Source: an uncultured Rhodospirillales bacterium (GTDB lineage: Bacteria; Pseudomonadota; Alphaproteobacteria; Rhodospirillales; CAJXLG01). From it: DNA of 35,710 nt. The notes beneath the pieces are model-generated. The model had not been told where the DNA came from. It did no database searches and worked only from the letters and a program-made list of their open reading frames with translations. Both the position numbers and the translations under genes were made by a program. The stretch is taken from the NCBI GenBank assembly GCA_913055885.1, contig CAJXLG010000005.1, positions 1 to 35,710 on the forward strand. Reading direction: 5' to 3'. This document shows positions 8,941 through 18,763 of this stretch, piece after piece (position 1 is the stretch's first letter; each line of letters begins with the position of its first letter).

Positions 8941-9423
8941 CTAGCGGCCCATCCCCATCCCCATGCTGGTCCCGGGGCCGCCGTGCCGGGGCCCGTGCCC
9001 CATGCCGCGATGGCGGGGCATGGGGCGGGCCTCGTAACGCGTCCACAGCCACGCCGCCACGGCGCGCACGTCCGCTTTGTCCAGTTGGGGCGCGATTTGC
9101 GACAGCGGCGGCATGACGCCGAACCGCCGCACCGCCGGCCGGGCCAGGGCCCTGTCGCCGGCGGGGTTCAGGGTGAAATCCACCACATGGCGGATGAAGG
9201 CCCGCCGGCTGCCCAGCCGGCGCTTGAGCATGCCGGCCAGCCTGTTCATGGGCGGCCCGTTGAGGGTGGTCTCCGGATTGCGCATCTGCCGTGGCGTCAG
9301 GTTCGCCTTGTGGCAGGTGGCGCACACCTGCCGGAAGACCGTTTCGCCGTGGTTGTCGGCGCTGGCGGTGGGGGCGGCGGCCAGGACGGCGGCCGCGGCG
9401 GCCGGGAACAGGGCTCGCTTCAT
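8941..9423 (-). CDS. c-type cytochrome with a Met/His/Gly-rich C-terminal tail
   Basis: 160 aa; signal peptide, CATCH heme motif, GVMPPLSQ axial-Met region, tail [28 protein letters not shown]. Confidence 0.85.
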   Translation of the reverse strand: MKRALFPAAAAAVLAAAPTASADNHGETVFRQVCATCHKANLTPRQMRNPETTLNGPPMNRLAGMLKRRLGSRRAFIRHVVDFTLNPAGDRALARPAVRRFGVMPPLSQIAPQLDKADVRAVAAWLWTRYEARPMPRHRGMGHGPRHGGPGTSMGMGMGR

Positions 9424-9564
9424 GGGGCACCTCGAGGGACGGGAAGCCAGGAGGCCATGCTAACCCCGCCGGGCGCGTTCGTCACGGGCGCCGCCTTTCC
9501 CGGCCCGGCGCGAAGTGCTACAGTCCGCGCCCCGATTCATCCCAAGGCAGGAAACCCTGACAGC

Positions 9565-10106
9565 ATGAGCCATTCGCCCGAAGAGCAGCACGGCACAACC
9601 ATCCTGGCGCTGCGCCGGAACGGCACGCCCGTCATTGCCGGGGACGGCCAGGTGACCCTGGGCTACACGGTCATGAAGGCCAACGCCCGCAAGGTGCGCC
9701 GGCTGGCCAACGGGTCCGTCATCTGCGGCTTCGCCGGGGCCACGGCGGACGCCTTCACGCTGTTCGAACGCCTGGAGGGCAAGCTGGAAAAGCACCCCGG
9801 GCAGCTCACGCGGGCCTGCGTGGAGCTGGCCAAGGACTGGCGCACGGACCGCTATCTGCGCCGGCTGGAGGCCATGATGGCCGTGGTGGACCGGGAAACC
9901 TCCCTGGTTCTCACCGGAACGGGCGACGTCCTGGAACCCGAGGACGGCCTCATCGGTCTGGGTTCCGGCGGCGCCTACGCCCAGGCCGCCGCGCGCGCCC
10001 TCATGGACAACACCGACCTGGACCCCGAGACCATCGCCCGCCGGGCCATGGAAATCGCCGCGGGCATCTGCGTATACACCAACGCCGAACTGGTGGTGGA
10101 CAGCCT

Positions 10107-10110
<4 letters not shown>
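9565..10110 (+). CDS. hslV: ATP-dependent protease subunit HslV
   Basis: [39 protein letters not shown]; directly followed by hslU. Confidence 0.97.
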
Positions 10111-11420
<1,310 letters not shown>

Positions 11421-11448
11421 TGGGGCGGGGAACCCGGTTTCCCGGATC

Positions 11449-12411
11449 ATGACCACACCCAACTATCCGCACGACAAGCTGTTCCGCGCCCTTCTGGACG
11501 ATCCGGAACGGGCGCGGAGCCTGCTCCGGGACCACCTGCCGCCGACCGTCGTGGCGGAGCTGGCCGATACACCGCCCGAGCCCGTCGAGGGAAACTTCGT
11601 GGACGCCGCCCTGCAGGGCAGCCAGAGCGATCGGCTTTTCCAGGTTTCCCTCAAAACGGGCGGGACAGCCTACATCTATACCCTCCTTGAGCACAAAAGT
11701 ACCCCGGACCCGCGAACGCCCGTCCAGTTGCTCGGGTACATGGCTCGGATATGGGAAAGACACCTGAGCGAAACGCAAGGAACCCCGGCGCACCTTCCCG
11801 CCATCCTTCCGGTGGTGATGTACCACGGCCGTGCGCCGTGGACCGTGCCCATGTCGGTGATGGACTGGCTGGACGCGCCGGCGGCGATCCTGGAGCAGAT
11901 ACGGGATTTCCGCTATATCCTGCGCGATCTTGGCCCGGTGGAAGATGCCGACTTGGCACGCGACCGCGCCGTGCGTGCCGTTCTGGCCGCCCTCAAGCAC
12001 GCTTTCGAGCAGGACGTCAGCATCGAGACGCTCACACGGGTCTTGTCCGACCTGCCCGATGGCGCCACCCTTGAACATCAGGTGATTACGTACATCCTCC
12101 ATGTTTACGATGTGCCCAGGACTTGGCTGGAAGAGGCAGCCAGCCGGGCGAAACCGGATCAAGAGGAAAGGGTCATGGCGACCATTGCCGAACAGTACAA
12201 GGATGAAGGCCGGGCCGAAGGCCGGGCCGAAGAGCGTGCCGAGGCCGTTCTGCGCATTCTTTGGGGCCGTTTCGGCGACGTGGAAACCCGACTCGCTCAG
12301 CACGTGCGGGGCGCCGACCTGGACGCCCTGGATGCCATGCTGGACCGGGCGCTGACGGTGGACCGACCCGAGGACGTCGTGGGGAGCTCGGCCCCCCGAA
12401 AGGATCAGTGA
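11449..12411 (+). CDS. Rpn-family recombination-promoting nuclease / transposase_31 (PD-(D/E)XK)
   Basis: 320 aa; YPHDKLFRALLDDPERARSLLRDHLP, LFQVSLKTGGTAYIYTLLEHKSTPDPRTPVQLLGYMARIW. Confidence 0.85.
   Translation: MTTPNYPHDKLFRALLDDPERARSLLRDHLPPTVVAELADTPPEPVEGNFVDAALQGSQSDRLFQVSLKTGGTAYIYTLLEHKSTPDPRTPVQLLGYMARIWERHLSETQGTPAHLPAILPVVMYHGRAPWTVPMSVMDWLDAPAAILEQIRDFRYILRDLGPVEDADLARDRAVRAVLAALKHAFEQDVSIETLTRVLSDLPDGATLEHQVITYILHVYDVPRTWLEEAASRAKPDQEERVMATIAEQYKDEGRAEGRAEERAEAVLRILWGRFGDVETRLAQHVRGADLDALDAMLDRALTVDRPEDVVGSSAPRKDQ
12205..12240 (+). repeat. In-frame 12-bp tandem repeat (GAAGGCCGGGCC) in the Rpn gene
   Basis: Two exact GAAGGCCGGGCC units (12205-12228) plus a degenerate GAAGAGCGTGCC; encodes EGRA-EGRA-EERA. 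Confidence 0.9.
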
Positions 12412-12421
12412 AAAAGGAACG

Positions 12422-13231
12422 ATGACCTTGAAGATCGGAATCATGGGCTGCGCCGGCCGCATGGGCCGCGCCCTGGTGCGCACGGTGCTGGAAACGGAGG
12501 GCCGCGGCCTGTCGGGCGGCTGCGACATCGCGGAAAGCGGCGTCGTCGGGCAGGACGTGGCGGAACAGGCGGGTGCGCCGGCCGTCGGCGAGGCCGTCAC
12601 CGACGACCCCGCCGCCGTCATCGGCGTTTCCGATGCCGTCATCGACTTTTCGGGCCCGGACGCCACGGCCCGCCACGCCGCCCTGGCGCGGGACCACGGC
12701 ACGGCGCTGGTCATCGGGACCACGGGGCTGGGCGAGGCGCAACAGGCGGAAGTGGACGCTGCGGCGAAACACGTGCCCGTGGTCCAGGCGCCCAACATGA
12801 GCCTGGGCGTGAATCTGCTCCTGGCGCTGGTGGAGCAGGTGGCCACCGCCCTCGATCCGTCGTGGGACGTGGAGATCACGGAGATGCACCACCGCCACAA
12901 GAAGGACGCCCCGTCGGGCACGGCCCTGGCCCTGGGCCGCGCCGCCGCCAGCGGGCGCGGCGTGGACCTGGACGCCGTGGCCGATCGCGTGCGCGACGGC
13001 CACACCGGGCCGCGCGTGCCGGGCGCCATCGGCTTTGCCACCCTGCGCGGCGGCGACGTGGTGGGCGAGCACAGCGTCACCTTTGCCGGGGAGGGCGAGC
13101 GCGTGGAGATCGGCCACAAGGCGGGCTCGCGCGACATCTTCGCGCGCGGCGCCGTCAAGGCGGCGGGCTGGACGGCGGGCCGCGCGCCGGGCCTGTACGG
13201 CATGCGCGACGTGCTCGGCCTGAACGGCTGA
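12422..13231 (+). CDS. dapB: 4-hydroxy-tetrahydrodipicolinate reductase
   Basis: 269 aa; KIGIMGCAGRMGRALVRTV, EITEMHHRHKKDAPSGTAL, HKAGSRDIFARGAVKAA. Confidence 0.97.
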   Translation: MTLKIGIMGCAGRMGRALVRTVLETEGRGLSGGCDIAESGVVGQDVAEQAGAPAVGEAVTDDPAAVIGVSDAVIDFSGPDATARHAALARDHGTALVIGTTGLGEAQQAEVDAAAKHVPVVQAPNMSLGVNLLLALVEQVATALDPSWDVEITEMHHRHKKDAPSGTALALGRAAASGRGVDLDAVADRVRDGHTGPRVPGAIGFATLRGGDVVGEHSVTFAGEGERVEIGHKAGSRDIFARGAVKAAGWTAGRAPGLYGMRDVLGLNG

Positions 13232-13249
13232 CGGGGGCGGGTCGGGGCC

Positions 13250-14770
13250 ATGTCCTACGCCTCCCTGCGCGACTTCATGGCGCGCCTGGAGCACGACGGC
13301 GAGCTCGTGCGGGTGACGGAGCCCGTTTCCACCCACCTGGAAATGACGGAGATCCAGACCCGCCTGCTCAACGAGGGCGGCCCGGCCGTGCTCTTCGAGA
13401 CGCCCACGGACGCCGCGGGCCACACTGGCACCATGCCCGTGCTCGCCAACCTCTTCGGCACGGTGGCGCGCGTCGCCCGGGGCATGGACCGCACGCCGGA
13501 CCAGCTCCGCGAGGTGGGCGAGATGCTGGCCTTCCTGCGCCAGCCGGAGCCGCCCGGGGGCTGGCGCGAGGCGTGGAACATGCTGCCCCTGCTGCGCTCC
13601 GTCATGGCCATGAAGCCGCGCACCGTGTCGCGGCCGCCCTGTCAGCAGGTGGTGTGGACGGGCGGCGACATCGACCTCAACCGCCTGCCCGTGCAGACCT
13701 GCTGGCCGGGGGAGCCGGCGCCCCTCATCACGTGGCCGCTGGTCATCAGTCAGGGCCCCGGCGACGACAGGCGCGATGCCCCCAACCTGGGGGTCTACCG
13801 CATGCAGGTGACGGGCCCGGACACCACCCTCATGCGCTGGCTGCACCATCGCGGCGGGGCGCAGCAGTTCGCCCGCTGGCGCGAGCAGCGCCCGGGGGAG
13901 CCCATGCCCGTGGCCGTGGCCATCGGCGCCGATCCCGCCACCATCCTGGGCGCCGTCACGCCGGTTCCCGACACCCTGTCGGAATACCAGTTCGCCGGCC
14001 TGCTGCGCGGACGCAAGGCGGAGCTTGCCGACTGCCGCACCGTGCCGTTGCGTGTGCCGGCGCAGGCGGAAATCGTCCTGGAAGGCCACGTCATGCCCGA
14101 CGAATGGGGCGACGAGGGACCCTACGGCGACCACACGGGCTATTACAACGCGGTGGAAAGCTTCCCGGTGTTCCGGGTCTCGGCCGTGACCATGCGCCGC
14201 GATCCCGTGTATCTCTCCACCTTCACGGGGCGGCCGCCGGACGAGCCCAGCGTTCTGGGCGAGGCCCTCAACGAGGTCTTCCTGCCGCTCCTGGTGCAGC
14301 AGTTCCCGGAAATCCAGGACTTCTGGCTGCCGCCCGAGGGTTGCTCCTACCGCATCGCCGTGGTGCGCATGAACAAGGCCTATCCCGGCCACGCGCGGCG
14401 CATCCTCATGGGCGTGTGGTCCTACCTGCGCCAGTTTGTCTACACCAAGCTGGTGATCGTGGTGGATTCGGACATCGACGCACGTGACTGGAAGGACGTC
14501 ATGTGGGCCGTGAGCACCCGCATGGACCCCGCCCGCGACACCGTCACCCTGGAGAACACCCCCATCGATTACCTGGATTTCGCTTCGCCCGAGGCGGGCC
14601 TGGGTGGCAAGATGGGCCTGGACGCCACCACCAAGCTGCCCCCCGAGACGAAGCGCGAGTGGGGCGAGGCCATCCGCATGACGCGCGACGTGGTGGACCG
14701 GGTGTCGGAAAAGTGGGACCGTCTCGGGCTGCCCGGCAGCGGCGCCCCCATCTGGAAGGACCCGAAATGA
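13250..14770 (+). CDS. ubiD: UbiD-family decarboxylase
   Basis: 506 aa; [71 protein letters not shown]. Confidence 0.93.
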   Translation: MSYASLRDFMARLEHDGELVRVTEPVSTHLEMTEIQTRLLNEGGPAVLFETPTDAAGHTGTMPVLANLFGTVARVARGMDRTPDQLREVGEMLAFLRQPEPPGGWREAWNMLPLLRSVMAMKPRTVSRPPCQQVVWTGGDIDLNRLPVQTCWPGEPAPLITWPLVISQGPGDDRRDAPNLGVYRMQVTGPDTTLMRWLHHRGGAQQFARWREQRPGEPMPVAVAIGADPATILGAVTPVPDTLSEYQFAGLLRGRKAELADCRTVPLRVPAQAEIVLEGHVMPDEWGDEGPYGDHTGYYNAVESFPVFRVSAVTMRRDPVYLSTFTGRPPDEPSVLGEALNEVFLPLLVQQFPEIQDFWLPPEGCSYRIAVVRMNKAYPGHARRILMGVWSYLRQFVYTKLVIVVDSDIDARDWKDVMWAVSTRMDPARDTVTLENTPIDYLDFASPEAGLGGKMGLDATTKLPPETKREWGEAIRMTRDVVDRVSEKWDRLGLPGSGAPIWKDPK

Positions 14771-16107
14771 GCGACGATTCCCTCGACCTCCTGGACGATC
14801 TCCTGGCCCGGGCGAAGGCGCGCGGCGCCGACGCCTGCGACGCCATGGCTGTGGACAGCACGTCGCTGTCCGTCAGCGAGCGCCTGGGCCGGCCCGAGCG
14901 CCTGGAGCGATCGGAAGGCGGCGACGTGGGCCTGCGCGTCTTCGTCGGCCGGCGCTCCGCCGTGGTCGCCACGGCCGACCGCTCGCCGGAAACCCTGGAC
15001 GGCCTGGTGGACCAGGCGCTCGCCATGGCGCGAGCCGTGCCGGAAGACCCCTACGGCGGCCTGGCCGATCCGGAGCGGCTGCACAGCGGCCCGCTGCCCG
15101 ACCTGGCCATCTGCGACACCACGGAGCCCACGCCCGAGGATCTGGTGGACCGGGCGCGGCGCTGCGAATCGGCGGCGCGCGCCGTGGAAGGCGTCACCAA
15201 TTCAGAGGGCGCCGAGGCCGGCTGGAGCCGGGCCCGCATCGCCCTCGCCAACAGCAACGGCTTCGCCCACGCCTACGAACGCTCCGGCGCCAGCCTCTCG
15301 GCCGCCGTCATCGCGGGCGAGGGAACGGGCATGGAAACGGACTGGGAGGCCACAACGGCCACCCATCTGGCGGACCTGTGGTCGCCCGAATACGTCGGGC
15401 AACGCGCCGGCGAGCGTGCCGTGGCCCGCCTCAACCCGCAAAAGCCCGGCACGAAACAGGTGCCCGTGGTTTTCGAGCCGCGCGTGGCGCGCAGCCTGCT
15501 GGGCCATCTGTCGGGCGCCGTGAACGGCGCCAGCGTGGCGCGCGGCAGCAGCTTCCTCCAGGACCATCTCGGCGCGATGCTGTTCGCCCCCGGCGTGCGC
15601 GTGGTGGACGATCCCCTGCGCCGGCGCGGGCCGCGCTCCAGCCCCTTCGACGGCGAGGGCGTGGCGTCGCAGGCCCTCGACCTCATCGACGACGGCCGTC
15701 TGACCACATGGCTCCTGGACAGCCGCTCGGCCCGCCAGCTCGGCATGGCGACCACGGGCCGCGCCCGGCGCAGCCCGGGCGGCCAGCCGTCGCCCGGTGC
15801 CACCAACCTGTATCTGGGCCCGGGCGGGGCGACTCCGGAAGCCATCATCGGCGCCATTCCCGATGGCGTCTACGTCACCACCCTGTTCGGCCAGGGCGTG
15901 AACCCGGTGACGGGCGATTACAGCCGCGGCGCCACCGGATTCTGGATCGAGAACGGGCGGCTCACCCATCCCGTCACGGAAATGACCATCGCCGGCAACC
16001 TGAAAGACATGTTCGCCAACCTGACGCCGGCCGACGATCTGGAGCTGCGCTGGGGCACGGACGCCCCCACCGTGCGCATCGACGGCATGACGGTGGCGGG
16101 GAACTGA
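14767..16107 (+). CDS. pmbA: TldD/PmbA-family metalloprotease-related protein (PmbA-like)
   Basis: 447 codons incl. stop; ATGA overlap with ubi[38 protein letters not shown] and [19 protein letters not shown]. Confidence 0.9.
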   Translation: MSDDSLDLLDDLLARAKARGADACDAMAVDSTSLSVSERLGRPERLERSEGGDVGLRVFVGRRSAVVATADRSPETLDGLVDQALAMARAVPEDPYGGLADPERLHSGPLPDLAICDTTEPTPEDLVDRARRCESAARAVEGVTNSEGAEAGWSRARIALANSNGFAHAYERSGASLSAAVIAGEGTGMETDWEATTATHLADLWSPEYVGQRAGERAVARLNPQKPGTKQVPVVFEPRVARSLLGHLSGAVNGASVARGSSFLQDHLGAMLFAPGVRVVDDPLRRRGPRSSPFDGEGVASQALDLIDDGRLTTWLLDSRSARQLGMATTGRARRSPGGQPSPGATNLYLGPGGATPEAIIGAIPDGVYVTTLFGQGVNPVTGDYSRGATGFWIENGRLTHPVTEMTIAGNLKDMFANLTPADDLELRWGTDAPTVRIDGMTVAGN

Positions 16108-16127
16108 CGCCGGGATCGGGACGCGCC

Positions 16128-16901
16128 CTAACCGAAAACCTCGCGCAGGAGGTTTGTGGTCCGGGCGGCCGGCTGTTTCCGGATGCGGGCCTCTTCCTGC
16201 GCCAGCTTGTGGAAGATTCCCGTGATGGCGCCGTCCGTGGCGTGGTCCACCAGGCGGGCCTTGGCGTGATTGCCGAGCGCGGGCGCGAAGGGGATGCTGC
16301 CATAGCGTTCCGTGACGGAGCGGAAGGTCTTCATGGCGCCGGCCTCGGCCAGCTCGCGGTCGATGATCGGCCGGACGGTGTCCTTGAGGGCCGGCGTCAT
16401 GGTGCGCTGGAAATACCGGGTCGCGGCGTCGTCCGGACCGTCCAGGATCGCCTGTGCGTCGCTCATCCTCATCTCACCGATGGCGTCGAAAAAGATCTTC
16501 CGGGCGTGCGGGGCCGCGGCCTCGGCGGCGCGGTTCATGCGCGTTTCCAGGTCGTCCAGGAGTCCGGCCGCGCCGGCGCGTTCCAGCCACCGCTGCGCGT
16601 CGCGCAGGTAGCCGGGCAGGGGGATGTGGATGGCCGGATCGTCGAGGTAGCCGCCGGGCCGGCCGATGTGTTCGATCACCCGCTCCGTGCCCACCTTGAG
16701 GGCATCCTTCAGGCCCCGGACGACCTGTGCGGTGGAGAGGCCCTGCGTTTCGCCGTTGCCGCCGGCCGCGTCGCCCAGGCGTTCCAGCCCCTGCTCCAAC
16801 AGACCGGCCCGGCCGGCGGCGGCCCCCAGAGTGCCGACGCCAAGGGCCGTGCCGGCCGTCAGGACAAGGAAACCGCGGCGGGTGGGGCGGTGGGTCGTCA
16901 T
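16128..16901 (-). CDS. DUF4197-like exported protein
   Basis: 257 aa; Tat-like RRGFLVLTAGTALGV leader; LSTAQVVRGLKDALKVGTERVIEHIGRPGGYLDDPAIHIPLPGYL. Confidence 0.8.
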   Translation of the reverse strand: MTTHRPTRRGFLVLTAGTALGVGTLGAAAGRAGLLEQGLERLGDAAGGNGETQGLSTAQVVRGLKDALKVGTERVIEHIGRPGGYLDDPAIHIPLPGYLRDAQRWLERAGAAGLLDDLETRMNRAAEAAAPHARKIFFDAIGEMRMSDAQAILDGPDDAATRYFQRTMTPALKDTVRPIIDRELAEAGAMKTFRSVTERYGSIPFAPALGNHAKARLVDHATDGAITGIFHKLAQEEARIRKQPAARTTNLLREVFG

Positions 16902-17039
16902 GGCAAGGAGGCTCCCGGTCGATGGCGGGCGCGTGGTGCCGGGAGGGATGGCGCCGAGCCCGCCTCCCGGCCCAACACCCGGTCCGGGATTTTGTACCTC
17001 CGCGGCGCCCCTTGTCCACCTGCCCGGAAATAAGGTTCG

Positions 17040-17113
17040 GTCAAACAGGGTCCTGGAGGCCTGCCGTCCTGTCGGTTATACTTTCCGCGGACCATCCTTC
17101 CGCCCTGTTTGAC
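17040..17113. promoter_or_regulatory. 11-bp inverted repeat pair flanking a candidate promoter
   Basis: GTCAAACAGGG (17040-17050) and exact reverse complement CCCTGTTTGAC (17103-17113); TATACT at 17077-17082 between them. Confidence 0.45.
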
Positions 17114-17141
17114 GTTGCGCTCCGTCGGAAAGGCAAAAACC

Positions 17142-18065
17142 ATGCGTGGTTTCCTGGCGGCCCTCGCCCTTCTCATCGCCGCTTTCGCGGTGCCGGCCAC
17201 GGCCGCCGGCGAGGCGAAGTACCTCGTGGGCTTTGCCCAGGACGACATGAGCAACGACTGGCGGGCCGCCCAGGTGCGCGCCGTCGAGAAGGCCTTCGCC
17301 GACCATCCCGACATCGGCTTCACCCACACCGACGCCGGCGGCAGCACGGCGCGCAACGTCATGGACATCGAGCGCCTGGTGGAGCGGGGCATCGACCTGC
17401 TCATGGTGAGCCCGCGCAACAAGCGCGCCATGACCCCGGCCATCGCCCGGGTCCACCGCCGGGGCATCCCGGTGGTGCTCCTCACGCGGCGCATCGCCAA
17501 TGACGCCTACACCACCTTCATCGCCCCCGACGATGCCGCCATCGCCCGCCGCGCCGGCAACGTCCTGGCGAGGGCCCTGGACGGCGAGGGCCGGGTGCTC
17601 ATGCTCAAGGGCGTGCCCACCGCCACCACGGCCGTGGCGCGCACGCGCGGCTTCAAGGAGGCCATCGCCGACGATCCGGGCATCCGCCTCGTGGCCAGCC
17701 GCGCCGCCAACTACAAACGCCAGGACGCCATCCGCGCCATGGAAAAGGTCATGGCCGAGGGCATCGCCTTCGACGCCATCTTCGCCCAGAGCGACAGCAT
17801 GGCCGTCGGCGCCCGCATCGCCCTGCGCGCCCACGACCGCGACCCGCACAACGTGCCCATGGTGGGCATCGACTACATCCGGGCGGCGCGTCAGGCCATC
17901 CGCGACGGCACCCAGGTGGCGAGTTTCACCTACCCCACCTGCGCCAAGCCCGCCGCCCGCATCGCCGCCCGCATCCTGCACGGCGAGGACGTGCCGCGCC
18001 AGGTGACGGTGGAAAGCACCATGGTGACGAAGGAAAACGTGGAGGCGGTGGAGCCCATATTCTGA
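17142..18065 (+). CDS. Periplasmic substrate-binding protein (sugar-type, PBP1 fold)
   Basis: Signal peptide MRGFLAALALLIAAFAVPATA; LVGFAQDDMSNDWRAAQVRAVEKAF, GIPVVLLTRRI, AIFAQSDSMAVGARIAL. Confidence 0.85.
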   Translation: MRGFLAALALLIAAFAVPATAAGEAKYLVGFAQDDMSNDWRAAQVRAVEKAFADHPDIGFTHTDAGGSTARNVMDIERLVERGIDLLMVSPRNKRAMTPAIARVHRRGIPVVLLTRRIANDAYTTFIAPDDAAIARRAGNVLARALDGEGRVLMLKGVPTATTAVARTRGFKEAIADDPGIRLVASRAANYKRQDAIRAMEKVMAEGIAFDAIFAQSDSMAVGARIALRAHDRDPHNVPMVGIDYIRAARQAIRDGTQVASFTYPTCAKPAARIAARILHGEDVPRQVTVESTMVTKENVEAVEPIF

Positions 18066-18079
18066 AGGTTCTATCTTCG

Positions 18080-18092
18080 ATTTTACTAAAAT
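18080..18092. promoter_or_regulatory. AT-rich perfect palindrome in the intergenic region
   Basis: ATTTTACTAAAAT in an AT-rich stretch of an otherwise GC-rich region. Confidence 0.35.
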
Positions 18093-18247
18093 AAAACCAC
18101 AGGAACGCGCCGTTACTACGCGCTTTCGATCCCCGGGGCTAAAAAGAAACCCTCTATCGATTGTGCCGTTACCCCCACCCGGTTACGATCCTGTTGCGTC
18201 GATTCGGGACAAGGGGGCGGGGCACCATCGATCAAGGGGGTAGCGCC

Positions 18248-18454
18248 ATGACCGCATCCACCGAAAGCGCCGAGCCCGAAATCCACACGGAGGAGGCGAT
18301 TCTCGATGACGACAGCCGGCCGTCGCGGCTCGGCACCGCCGAGCCCTGGGCCGGCTGGGAGACCCGGTTGTGCCTGTGGAGCATCGCCATCGGCATCGCC
18401 GGGCTCATCGTCCTGGGGCTGCTCATCAACCTTTTCGTCCTGCCGTCGGCATGA
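18248..18454 (+). CDS. Small single-TM protein (68 aa)
   Basis: MTASTESAEPEIHTEEAILDDDSRPSRLGTAEPWAGWETRLCLWSIAIGIAGLIVLGLLINLFVLPSA; acidic N-terminus, one TM helix; ATGA overlap with the next gene. Confidence 0.65.
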   Translation: MTASTESAEPEIHTEEAILDDDSRPSRLGTAEPWAGWETRLCLWSIAIGIAGLIVLGLLINLFVLPSA

Positions 18455-18735
18455 CCGGGGGAAAGGCCGTGAAGGCGGATCTTGAATTCGCCCTGGTCCA
18501 CGACGGCCGGCAGTGGGTGGCGCGCGGCCGGGACGCGGCGGGCACGCCCGTGATGGCACGCGGCGAATCCCTGCCCGCCCTGGACGACGATTTGGCGGCG
18601 GCGCTCGCCGTCAACCAGGGGTGCAAGGGACAGACCCTGACCATCTTCATGGGCTTCGATACCCGCACCCTGCCCGCCTGGCTGCGCCAGTACAGCCCCC
18701 ACTACTTCAACCGGTTCGTCACCCTCACACCCTGA
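18451..18735 (+). CDS. Small conserved protein, possibly DUF5395 family
   Basis: 94 aa; LEFALVHDGRQWVARG...MARGESLPALDDDLAAAL...TIFMGFDTRTLPAWLRQYSPHYFNRFVTLTP. Confidence 0.6.
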   Translation: MTGGKAVKADLEFALVHDGRQWVARGRDAAGTPVMARGESLPALDDDLAAALAVNQGCKGQTLTIFMGFDTRTLPAWLRQYSPHYFNRFVTLTP

Positions 18736-18763
18736 ACCAGGGCGCGGCATCAGAGGGGGGATC

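Noticed and set aside
12173-14392. 739-aa minus-strand ORF across dapB/ubiD
   Set aside because: Antisense to conserved dapB and ubiD; low-complexity composition typical of GC-rich shadow frames.
16985-16997. Third possible copy of the CCGGATTT repeat (TCCGGGATTTTGTAC)
   Set aside because: Requires an indel and lacks the CTAG prefix; too weak to group with the other two.
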